Source of the DNA: Todiramphus chloris collaris
Lineage: Eukaryota > Chordata > Aves > Coraciiformes > Alcedinidae
Direction: 5' to 3'
DNA length: 64,000 bases
Assembly (NCBI GenBank): GCA_025345505.1
Contig: JANVCC010000261.1
Location: forward strand, 2,592,431 to 2,656,430
The notes beneath the pieces are model-generated. The model worked only from the letters and a program-made list of their open reading frames with translations. It did no database searches and had not been told where the DNA came from. Positions 37,401-49,089 of the stretch are shown here, in pieces. The position numbers and the translations under genes were made by a program. Numbering within the stretch: position 1 is the stretch's first letter; each line of letters starts with the position of its first letter.

Positions 37401-39546
37401 TGCTCTCCAATGTGTTCTTGGTCTCACCTTCTGTATGAAACTTAGATCAAAAGTCTGTGGGAACAGTGAGCTGGGTTTGCCTGTGAAGCTGAGGCTTGTT
37501 GGAAATGTTCCCTTCAGTCTGTCAGTCCTAGGCATCTGCTTATCTTCCTTTCGTGGTTTTCATTTTAGCACTTTTTTTCCATGTGTGAAGATGTCCTGTG
37601 TTTCCAAGTTTTGAGATTTTATGTTAAGTTCTAAAACTTTGCTTCAGCCCCCTCCAAGTCATCCTCAGGAGGATATTCCCTACTCTGCCCCCACAGCACT
37701 GCCCTAAGATGCTCCTGCTCATTTTCTCTGGCTGATAATTCTAACCAGTAAAATAAACTTATGGTCTTTGGAACTTCCCTGGGAGATTTGCCTCGTCCTT
37801 GGTGAAAGGACATGACTTACCACTGTAAGTATTTAAGGAATTGTTCTGTCCCTTCTGCTGCTTTTCAGCAACATTTCCAATGCTCTGCAGCTTCCTGGGC
37901 ACACATTTCCCTTCTGATGGATCCGAGTTGAAGCTTCACAGAGAAGCCCTTCTTCACTGTGTTGGCTTGGCTGGTGTCCTACACAGAGAGAGAGTGCTCT
38001 GGTACTGCAGAAGGTGGTCTGATGCAATCCATCACTGCACATGTTCCCTGTGGCTTTGCACAGGCACTGATTCCTGAGTGTCTGCCCACCACAGCTTTAA
38101 ATGGGACCTTCTGAACATGAGGAGGTGAAGGAAGACAGCAAGGGACTTGGGTTGAGCTCTGGAGGGAAAATGGGGAACATATTCATTTTAGCTGAAGCTG
38201 AGGAGTTGATTTTAGAATAAATTAGCTCTTAGAAGGGGAAGATTAAGCTGAAGTGGTAAACACCAAGAGTTTTTCCTCATTCCAAAACTGTCTTTTGTTC
38301 CATGGTCAGTTCCCAATGAGTCTTCAAAAAGAATTGCTTCAAAACGAATTAAGATGTCCACTGGGGTACTAAATGTATCGCACAGAAGCAGATGAAAAAA
38401 ATCCATTTTTCTATTTTTTGCCAGATTCACTATGAAAAGACATCTGTTCCATAAGCATTATCAGCTATGACACATTTCATATGTTCAAATTTGCCAGCTG
38501 CAGGAGGAAAACACAAGTGAAAAATCATTCTGTTGCCTGAGTGTGTCTACTGTATTTGTAAATTATAGCTCGTCTGGGTGTGAAGGTAGGGAGACACAAA
38601 ATTGTGCTCTAATTGAGCTTCATGCAAAAAACTGACTAATGTTTGTGGCTTTAGTGGGTCAGAGATGAGCAGGTAAAAATATTCTCCCTGAGCATCAGCA
38701 CCTGGGCAAATACATGATTTTTTCCAACTATCAGCTAAAGCATAGTCTCCAACATAGGCTGGTAATGATTTCTGAGGCAAACAGATTTTTTTTATTTTAG
38801 AGGACTTCTTGATGAACAGTTAGCATATATGTAAGGGAAATAAAGCCATGAACAGATAAAAAATATTAATGATCACTGAACATTGTGTCCACAGAAAAAA
38901 ATCAGTAATAATATGCCTTTTGAAGCTTAGTCCTAAAAAAATGCAGTAATTCAAAGCTCTTTTAACAAGCTTAATCTAAATCTATTCTTCCTTTTCTCAA
39001 GTATCCATCCTTATGGTTTCCAATCTTTAGAAATAAGTACTAGAATGTATTTGCACAATCCTCAAACAAGGGAAATAAAGAAGTGGTCTTTAATACTTGT
39101 GGGATTGTTGGCTAATGTTTAAATCTAAATGTTTTCCTGTCTTATGATTTTGATGAAATAATGCTATCAAATGCAGCAAGACAGTGTCTGAGAAGTAAAT
39201 CCACAAAGATGTGTTCATCTTTGCTTATAATATAATAGCATGTCATTTGAGATGGAGCTGTTAATGCTGTGAATTCTCTGGAGATGAATGACTTGGCAAA
39301 TGGGGAGAATGGAGCCATAAAAGACACTTTGATATTGAGGGAGCTGAGGAACAAGTCAATTTGATGAAAGGGCTGCAAAAATGCTTCTAAGTGTAAATGG
39401 CATGGACCAGAACAGCCCTTCTCGTGCACAAAAGACTTTGCAAAGCAACAAATGACAGATGGAAGGAAACAATTTTGTCATGTTTTTTTCTTTTGAGATG
39501 TTACTTTTTTCTTCCTAATTTTTGATCATCATTATTGTGCAGTGAC
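34481..39546. other. Intergenic, no gene seen
   Basis: 5 kb without a recognised exon or repeat. 36.6-38.1 kb is slightly GC-richer, but its frames overlap on both strands without a family signature. Confidence 0.6.
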
Positions 39547-39689
39547 CAAACCCCCCGGAAAAGCACTCCCCTCACCCCAGAAAACAACACAATCCATGAC
39601 ACACAAAAAACCCCCCCATAAAACAAACGAACAAAACAACCACAAAAAGCCCCAAACAACCAAAAAAAAACCCCAGTCAACCAAAAAAG
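39547..39689. repeat. A/C-only low-complexity block
   Basis: Over about 140 bp the plus strand is almost all A and C, with C-runs of 4-7 alternating with A-runs of 4-9. The minus strand is therefore G/T with several G-tracts. Any open frame here reflects composition. Confidence 0.85.
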
Positions 39690-40879
39690 ATGGGGCATTG
39701 AGTATTCTTCTACGTATCTCCTAAACCAAGGAACCATCTCAGGAAAGGTCCTTAGTCAGGAAAACATTCATCTAGCACTTGTCCTTTCTGGCTATCAGTG
39801 TTCAGCATCTCCAATCATGACTTTCCATATGAAAGTTGAGGTCTGTCTCTTTGCCTATATTGGAGGTATTTAGATGTCTCTTTTTTTTAATCTTTTTTTC
39901 TGGCTTGAGCATCATAGTAGAAAGTCTTCGGAGCAGTGATTGACACTGCATGTATGTAATGTCTCAAAACCAGAGGGTCCCAGCCTGGTGAGGTGGAGTC
40001 TATTTGAATACTAATACAGCATTAAGTGCTATAGTCTGTATTCAGGTGGAGCATCCATATTTTCCCCAGGTGAAATCTTGGTTAAATTGTTTATGACTTC
40101 AAAACGCACTTCATAACTACCTGTGGAGCTTAATGATGTTGTTTGTAATAACTTGATGTAAGACACATTCTGTGCAATTACCAGGGAACTATCGTTATCT
40201 TAAAGCCCTGTTTGTAGGTACTCAGTTTTTCGTTTATTCTCAGTCCTTTTTTAGAAAGGAAGTAAGATCTTCAGTGCTAGATGTGAGATTTGTGTTCTTC
40301 CTTATAAGACTTTCCCAGGGTGGTGGTGAATTTCTCTTGCTGCAGCTGCTTCGAGGACCTCATGTTTTAAACATTCATTCTTACTTGACACATAGAGGAA
40401 AAAATAGGTTTTAAATAAAGAGGTTTAAAATTGAGTAATGAATTAGATTGTTTGATGTTAAGAGTACATTAGATATGTCAGTAGGTATGTTCTGAAGACG
40501 TTTTTCATATTTTGTAAGTACTTAACACATTTGGAAATAAAAAAATATATGCAGTTGTGTGTTCTACAGTGAATGACTCTGAAATATGGAAGAATGTAAT
40601 TATGGTCTTAGAATATACCTAAGGGCACTATTAATTAATGTAAGATGGGAACCTTTCGATGAAAGGGTGATTTGTTGGGAAATCTGGAGAACTTTCACCT
40701 ATTGTGTGTGCCCATCTGTAAAATTAGACCTCACTCAGCCTCACTCTCTTCATTAGATCTGTTGGAGATACACTGGAATACAGGCTGTTTGGAATATTTT
40801 GGACCAGGGTTTTTGCCCCTGTCTTTACAGTTGTGTTTTACATATTAGAAGGCCAGAAGCATATCAGTCATTTTTGGTT

Positions 40880-41025
40880 AAAGAGCTGTTTCTTCAGCCT
40901 TGTGTAGTCCTATTCTCCAGACCTCCTCTTGGTGTTTTCCTCCGAACTGTTCTGAGTTTGACTCATAGTTTTGTTGAAGTGGGATGTCCAAAACTGACCA
41001 TCAATATGCAGATCTGCAGTTTAAA
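40880..41025 (-). mobile_element. Ancient CR1 fragment, inverted
   Basis: Old, diverged CR1 landmarks read in antisense: 'tagtcctattctccagacct', 'cctccgaactgttctgagtt', then 'gaagtgggatgtccaaaact'. These correspond to the CR1 ORF2 3' region. No tail is present. Divergence is much higher than in the other CR1 copies. Boundaries are approximate. Confidence 0.65.
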
Positions 41026-43567
41026 CTCTTCTACCCTTAGAACACTCTAAACCAGTTGCTGCTGCAGCCTTAACATGTGGGATAGCCAGGCCCTTAAGTG
41101 CTCTCTCAGTGCTGTGTATGCAGCTCTCTGGGGCTGTGTATGCACTTAATGAAATGATGAAAACACAGAAAGTGGTGGTAAACTACCATGCCTGGCATGC
41201 CCTTGCATGTTCTGTGAGAATTACCACATGCTGCAAAAGGAATAGGCTATAAACTTGAAAAAAACTGTCATCACAAAGTTACCAGATGCCTTTTTGTGCA
41301 GCAATCTCTGCCAAAAACCTTAGAGCATTTGACATCGGGGAGACAGCTAAAACAAATGGAAGTGAAAACCAAAAGCATCAGAGGGGAAAGATGATGCATA
41401 GAGATGTTTATATTCTGGTTCATAAATAGCCTGCAAAGTCAAAGTGTATCCAATGCCGTACATCAGTACGTGCTCCTTTCACGCTTTATAGAAGACGACA
41501 GCAAACTACAGTAAGATTGAGCTAATCCCCTTGCAGAACAGTTTTGTTTCTCCAAAGTTAGGGTTCACCTGTGCCCTTGGAGAAAGGAAAATTTGTAGGA
41601 AAGGGACCTGCCAATAAAGCTGTGGAGGAGGACATGAGACCCCTTAGCTTCATTCGGAAATCTGTGCCTCTTCTGAAGTTGCTTAGGTAGATGTTTCTTA
41701 TTAGTTATGAGGGACTTGATTTTCTTTTTTTTTAAAACCAAAACAAAAACCTTAACATCTTGGAAGCAAAAACTATTTAAAAAAATCCCAATCTTTGTTT
41801 AGGAATTTTCTTCACTATCTGATACCACAAACAATTTAAAACTCTTCCAGAATTTTCCTTTTTGCACCAGTTGACACAAATAACAAAGCTCAAGACCTCT
41901 ATTATGGGGACAGGAATTCTATACACCTGTAAAAATCTCCAGTGAACTTCACTGAGCTTCATAAACCCACTGAATCTCCACATGTTGTGCTCGCTGAGAC
42001 AGAAGATTAGTAGGATATGTTCTTTTCCCAGCTTTCTAGCACCTCTTGCCACCCCACCCACTGACTCTGTGCACTGTGTCATTGTCCATCCTTATCACCT
42101 TGCACGTGGACTGAGGGAGTGTTTCTACAGTTGCCTTCCAGTGCACTATTCATCCAGGAGAACAGTCAAATGCAGTGTCCCTCGTGCCAATTGATTGATA
42201 GTGCCATTTGTTTACCATATTACTGAGCACTTTTTAATATTCTGCAATTTGATTTTCTGTGGGTTTTTTTAATGTCCGCCACTCTGATTCATTAATTAAC
42301 ACTTCTGTTTACTCTTCTTGATGTATGTCCTCTGCAGAGGAAAATAAGAGTGGGGACTTAAGGGTTTCAGTGAGTTCTGAGAAGGGCTTGCCTCAGATAT
42401 CTAATATCAGAGAGATTTACTCGGGGGGCTTTCAGACTTACCCCGTTTGTGTGTCACTCACTGTGCACAGATGCTGCCCAAGTACAGTTTCTTTTCTATA
42501 CCAAATGTGATGGGAATGAAGTTTGCCTGCCTTGGAATGGGCTGTGATGAACAAGACTGTGCACAGGTAGTAAGGCAGATAAAGTGGTCTGTAGAAATCC
42601 GTTTGCATGAAGCATCTATTATCCATACCATGCATGCTGGGATTGGTATTTCCAGGGCTGGAAACAGCAGGAGCCCTGGAATTGGGTAAATGAGTTTGTA
42701 TAGGAGTGTGTTGCAAAACTTATCCTTGGCTCAAGGCAGCATGAGACCTACCTTTTAGAAATCCACTTGACAGTGTGTTTGTTGTACACTCCTCACCCCT
42801 CAATCCTTTCACACATCTGGGGTTTTTTTTTCCTTTTTGTGAATAAAATAAAGGATTCATGGCATTGCTCGTGCCCAAACACAATGCTGTTTACTTATTG
42901 CTAACAGGTTCTACTTCTTTTTCAGTTGGATAATTTGTACTAGAAATATAAATAATGCTCTTGTAGTGAAAATATTACCAGGGAAACTGTCAGCTGCTAA
43001 AAACCACATTATGCTTTAGCAGGAAGCAAACAACAGTAAGTTGTTACAGACATTTGAGACACGGTTGGGGTGGGGTTTTTTGCTTCTGGAATTTTTTTTT
43101 TTTTTTTCCTGATGAAAAAATTTTCAACTCTCATGTGCAATTATTTTCCATTAAACCAATCTGTTTAATACTAATGTTTGGGAAGCCCTAGAACTCTCTT
43201 CTATATTTATATGTTTTCAAATAATGCTGTCTTCAAGCTGAAATGTTTCTGTTTCTAGAACATTCAGGCTGACATTTCCCAAAAGGAGCAACACTTAACT
43301 TTGTTAGTATGATAATTGGACAGAGCTAGCAATGAGTGCAGAGATTAAAATATGGCTTCACAGTGTTAAGGTTGGCTTTTGATAAGCACAGAATAACCTT
43401 TACAGAGAGGGATCAGCTTGTGGTGGTTGGTAAGAAGGCAATCAAAAGGTAACATTAAAATATTTGCTCGAGGGCCATTTCTTTCTGAAATATATATATG
43501 CTTCAACTCAGGGAATGCCATTCTGATATTCGAGATCCTTAGGTTGAAACCCTCCTTGCATTGAAGT

Positions 43568-43588
43568 TAAATAAATAAATAAATAAAT
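43568..43588. repeat. (TAAA)5 microsatellite
   Basis: Five uninterrupted taaa units. Likely length-variable. Confidence 0.9.
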
Positions 43589-46033
43589 GTTTGCAGCTGG
43601 CATCAACAGAAAGCAAAAGTTCCTGTTCCCATCAGTGCAAAGACCTCAAATGTTAAGTTGTCCAGGTATCAGAAAATGAGAAACCTTAGTTGTAGAGCAT
43701 CAAAGGTCCTGTCCACGGGAACGTTTCAGATTTGATTTCTCACTGGACACGTAGTTCATAGTTTATATTAAAGCTATACAACTGTATTGACCTCAAAGAA
43801 TTGAAGATCTGGCTCAGAGAATCAAGTCCATGAGTGAGTTGATGGGGTGCCCCAGTAAACAATAGTTACCTGAGAAAAAAAGAGAGAAGTTTTCATTTCT
43901 CAATTGACGTGCATTTGCGAAAGCAGATCTGTTTGGAGAAGAAAGGTGTCTGCTGAAACTGTACTGAAGTGTCAGCCAGACTGAACAGATACCTACCAAA
44001 AGAGGCTTTCTGTCAAGGATGAATAATGTGCTGTGCAATTTCAAGTTAATTCCGTAAACTGCAATGTGAGTAGAGGAGAGCTGCACTGGGGAAGATGATG
44101 ATGCACTCTTCTCAGTGGTAGCCAACCCACCCTAAATTCAAGCCACAGATCTGGTACTCTTGTGTGAGGTGTCCTTCTGCTTTTCTTGCCTGTGGGACCT
44201 GGTCTTGTAAGCAAGTGCTGTGATAAACATGACCCCGGATTCACATGGTGTAGTGGGGTCAAGCCAGTTTCGTTGGCATGTAGCTTGGAGATTTGGCCAC
44301 CATGTAGGACATTCACTATTCCCCAGGGGATCTCTCCCTTTGTTTTTTTTTTTTTTACTGTGTTGAATCCCTCTCTTTTGCCAGCCCATTTCCTCTGGAA
44401 AGGTTCAGCAGCTGGAAATCCTCACCGTGGAGAGAAAAGCTCTGTCTTGGTCACCTGCACTGCCATAGGCACTGTCCCATTCCTGGTTTTTGCCCCTGTC
44501 TAACTTGGCTCAGTTCAGTCAATTTTTCACAAACTCAGGAATTCAGAGATAGTCTTGAATAATGCCAAACTACTTTTGAGATTTAGTTTGCATGGCGAAG
44601 TGCAGTCCTACCAAAGTACTCTAGAGGGTCTGTACCCTTCCCTTTTAGAACCTGGCTGGTGACAGGCAGAAATAATGCTTCCCTTTCTCCATCTGTCATC
44701 AGTGAGCAGCACAGGACAGAGACTGTGTCCACTTCCATGTAGGTACAGCTGCTTGAAGCACAGAGCTGCAGTATCCTCTGAAGCAGAGCAGGTATAACTG
44801 GGATGTCATCAGATTCCCTGTTAATGATACAGGTTTTTATTAGGAAGTCACCTGGTTTATGCTGAGACTTTGAAATGCCACTACAACAACGTGTGCTTTT
44901 AGTAACCATCTGCAAATGAATAATATTTTTGGCAAACAGAAATTTCTAATTGACGGAACAACTGACAAATGATTGGGAAAAAAATTGAAATTCTACACAC
45001 TCACCCCCTAAACCTGAGAGTTCTGCATTGATCACATTGTGAAACCACTCTTGGTTTCTACAGGCTTTTGTGTCGTTGTCCCTCCCCAGATAATTTACAC
45101 GTTTGCCTCAAAGTCTCATAAAAATACCTGTGTGATGAAAGAAGCAGGTATCCATGGTGACCAGCAATTTACCATCTCCTGTACTCAATTCTCACTTCAG
45201 AGAAAGTAAAATAATGACTCACTATTTTGCTAATGGCTATTTTTTTAACAAGACAAGATAAACTGCAAACTGTCAGAATTGAGTTATAATTTAGTTGCTA
45301 AAAGTGTTAGCTAAACTCATCTCTGGCAAACCACCATCTTCAATGGAGTCGTCTTATTGATAACATCATTTCACCTTAAATAAAAACAAGATACTGCAAC
45401 ATATTATACAGGGAGAGGTAAGTTCCCTGCATCTTTATTTAAAATCAGTTGGGACTGAATCTTAGAATTCGCACAGGATCAAGAAATAACTTCATTAACA
45501 TCTGCAGTTCCTTCCCTTCTGCTTCAAATTCTGCCAAGGGCAGAGCTGATTGGTTCTTTCAAGTTTATGCTCATGCTGTCATCCTATTGAAATTATATTT
45601 ATGCAAAGATTATTTTACACTTCTAGCTCTCTGTGTGAGAACCACACATTCTCATTTGTTACTCTTTTACTTACATTTTTAACTCTCACACACGGTCTTA
45701 AAAGACAGAGAAGACATTCAGCAGCTGAAATGTGGATGGCTTTCCTCTGTGTTGTACTGAAACGTACAGAGAACTCCTTAGGTATGATTAGTGAAATAAA
45801 CAGGGGAAATAAGGAGAACCCTTTTTGGCTGGAACAAACTGGCAAGGGTTGAAAGAACTTGCCACTTAAGCCTTTGCACAAAGACTGAAGCCTTCTGAAT
45901 TATGTGCTCTGGTCAGATGGCAGTAGATTCTCTGTACTGAACTTTGAGGAAAGAATCATCTCAATAAGGCTGTACCGAGTGGACTTGAATGAGTTGTTCT
46001 CTTGTCGCCTCTCCTACTAAAGAGGCTGGTCCT

Positions 46034-46095
46034 CCAGCTTCTAGCCAGAAATTCCACCTGGTTTCCAGCTTTTAGCCAGAAACTCCAGCTGGTTT
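46034..46095. repeat. 31-bp tandem duplication
   Basis: Two 31-bp units starting ccagctt and ending ctggttt differ at three positions. A fainter third copy follows, and ggccataact is then repeated twice at about 46,124-46,155. This is a locally duplicated block with no coding potential. Confidence 0.85.
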
Positions 46096-48499
46096 CTAGA
46101 TAGCCAACTCCCAGTGGCTATTGGCCATAACTGAAGAGCTGAATTGGCCATAACTAACCAAGCTGAATGAACCTCTGGCTGACCCAAACCCCTACACTTT
46201 TCACCTCTTATTTATTCAGCTATGCAAATGAGCATAGCTTCAGGAAATCAGTGGAAATGAGTTATTCTGCAGGTTTATATAGCCATATTAATGATTTATT
46301 TATCAATCACATATTCATATTTAAGCATTGGTTCATACCTTTAGGATCTGAAAGAGTTGATGGTAGCTCTGAAGTTTATGTTCTTTGAAGGAAAAGCAAA
46401 CTTCTGCCTTTTACCTTTTCTTACTATGATTTATGAAGGTGACTCTTGGACTTCTGATGTGCTGGTACAGTCAAGAGATGTGAGGTTTGCAGGAGGTTTG
46501 TTGTGGTTGGTATGTGCTAGACTGGCCATGGAAAAAGAGGAGGTTTGGTGAGGACAGAGGTGTTGCTTTAACAACTGGAAAAAACATTTGGCTTTAAGAG
46601 GTATAATGGTCTTTGATAAAACTTATTTTGTTTCAAATCATCTGTAACATATTTCCACTCTGTACCCACTGTATGGGTTTGAATCTGTGTGGTTATCTTA
46701 CTTGAAGGAGCAAATTTTAATGTAATTCTTTCTATAAATTACTGCATAATATTAAGTCCTGCAGAACAACTGAGAATAAGATATAGCTTAGAACTTGAGT
46801 AGAAGAAAGCATTTTATACCACAACTTTGAAGAATTCTAAAAAAGAGAACTTTGAATGAGTCATTTTATATTGTTCCTAAAAAAAAAAAAAAACAAAACA
46901 CCAGACCAGCAGTTGATGAGAATTTGTAACTTTTGGATCAGTGGATGTAGAGAAATGAAGATACAGGATACACCTTTTGCTATTCTATCCGTCTTATGCT
47001 GCAGGAGATGCTACAATGGAATCGAGCAGCTGTCAACAGCAATTGAAGTGTCCTTTTATTTAATTATTAATCTAGAATGTAAAGAATTTTTCTGTAAACT
47101 GAAAATGAAAAATGCGAGGAACAAACACTGCTGCCCTTAGCAGAGCCTAGAAACAGGACTATGTGTTTAAGTGCTGTTAAGTCTTGCAGTCTGACTACTT
47201 CAATTTAATCAGTCTTCTTAGTACAAAAGAGAGATGACTGGCAAGCAAAGGTTGTTCAGGCTGTGCCTGTCCAGCAAGGCACTCTGCATTCAATGCCTGC
47301 TTTTAAATAAATGGGGTTATTAGAACTTGACAAATTTGTCACCACACGTAGAGGCAGGTTTCTAGCAAGCTACACTGGTAAATATAGCCCTTTCAAATTG
47401 CTTTTCAGATAAAATGAATGCTTTTCAAATCTCTAAAACCAAGATGAATAGGTAAGGTATGGAGCTGCAGAAATCCATATGCCAGTCTTCTACTGTAGGA
47501 TCTCCCTGTCTGCACATAGCTCACTTCTTTTTTTTGCAGCCTTTTGTTATGGAACACTTCAGTCTGGTTTTGATTACAAGTAATTTACTTCCCTGCTCAT
47601 TCCATCTGTGCGACAAATGAATGGTCCTCTGAAGCTTTTCATTTGCTCTCCAGCAAAGTATTTTGCAGATATTCTCTTTTTCTCCCAATAACTCTCAAAT
47701 AACTTTTCACGGAGATGATGTGATTCTGGTGATGCCCAGATAGGCAGCCTGGTAACAATGATTCTTCAGACTCCCTGCTTTCTCCTCTCAAAGTGATAGT
47801 TTCTAATATAATCAGAAATTATTTTTGAAAAGATAATTCGTCACAGTGCTGTTTCTTGGGCATTACTTATAGTTGGATTTCTCTCCAAGTAGGTAAAAAG
47901 CAAGGAAAGCAATGCTTTGTTTGAATGTGCTTTGTAGTGCCAATACCTGCAAATTCTCTATATTTTTATGGAGCTACATGGGAAACTAAACCCTTTGTAC
48001 TGACCATCTTTGTAGGAGGTGTCAATACTTCAGTTTGGTTTGCTCTTTCCCAGGCATGCACTGCAGCTGGAGTACAAACAGCAGTACCCAGGGGTGGGGT
48101 TGCTAGAGGAAATTTCTCTTCCACACCCTTACCTGCACACCAATGCATTGGCTTGGCATTTGGGTTAGGAGGGACCTGGCTCCAGGCTACTTTAGCTGTC
48201 ACTTTAAACAGTATACTCATCCTTCTTTCCCTCCCCATGACCTCAGAGGGAAATCAAAAACCTGCAACAGGTAGGTCAGCAAAGTCACTGGAAGACTTCT
48301 CCCCAAAGCAAGTTGACATTGGAGGAAAAAAAAAAAATCTGGTATGATGAAGAGAGTACTGGGATGTCTGTAGTGAATGGATATCATGTTTTTGTCCTCA
48401 GGCCTCAGGATCAGAGTGGTAGAACAGTGACTCAAGTTTAGAACAACAGCTTGTCAGATGTAGCCTTCCTGTTGTTGAAAGCACTGTTTTATTGTGAAA

Positions 48500-49089
48500 T
48501 GTTCTGGTCTCGGCTGGGGTAGAGTTAATTTTCCCCACAGTAGCTGGCACGGGCTGGTTTGCAGTTGTGCTGGAAACAGTGTTGGTAACACAGGGGTGTT
48601 GTCATGATTGCTGAGCAGAGATTACTCAGAGGCAAGGGCTTTTCTGCTTCTCACCTCACTCCATCAGTGAGCAGGCTGCGGGAGCACAAGAAGCTGGGAG
48701 GGGACACAGCCAGGAGAGCTGACCCCCCTGACCAGAGGGATATCCCAGACCATAGGATGTCATGCTCAGCACACAAAGCTGGGGGAGGAAGGAGGAAGGG
48801 GGGGATGTTTGCAGTGATGCTGTTTGTGTTCCCAAGTCACTGTTAGATGTGGTGGAGCCTGGCTGTCCTGGAGATGGCTGAACACCTGCCTGCTTGTGGG
48901 AAGTGGTGAATGAATTCCTTCTCTTGCTTTGCTTGGGTGTGAAGCTTTCGCTTTACCTACTGAAGTGTCTTTATCTCAACCCATGAGTTTTCTCACTTTT
49001 ACTCTTCCAATTATCTTCTCCATCCCACCAGGGGGAAGTGAGCGAGTGGCTCTGTGGGGCTTAGTTATCAACTGGGGTTAAACTGTACA
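48500..49089 (+). mobile_element. Solo LTR of family 2, copy E
   Basis: It begins TGTTCTGGTCTCGG and ends near GGGGTTAAACTGTACA. It has the same unusual interior as copy D, including 'gtttgcagttgtgctggaaa', a purine-rich 'ggaggaaggaggaaggg' and 'ttgcttgggtgtgaagct', plus the U5 end that D lacks. The usual TATA motif is replaced by 'cacacaaag' near 48,770. No target-site duplication is obvious, and no internal retroviral sequence follows. An 80-codon frame inside it is LTR noise. Confidence 0.88.

Larger units (their letters stand above)
41026..48499. other. Intergenic, no gene seen
   Basis: 7.5 kb of AT-rich sequence with only the TAAA microsatellite, T-runs (about 43,091 and 44,343), an A-run (about 46,880) and the 31-bp duplication. 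A 140-codon plus-strand frame at 47,925-48,347 has no recognisable domain and is not called. Confidence 0.6.

Noticed and set aside
47925..48347. 140-codon plus-strand open frame
   Set aside because: No known motif, and the tail is a poly-lysine stretch from an A-run. Treated as chance.
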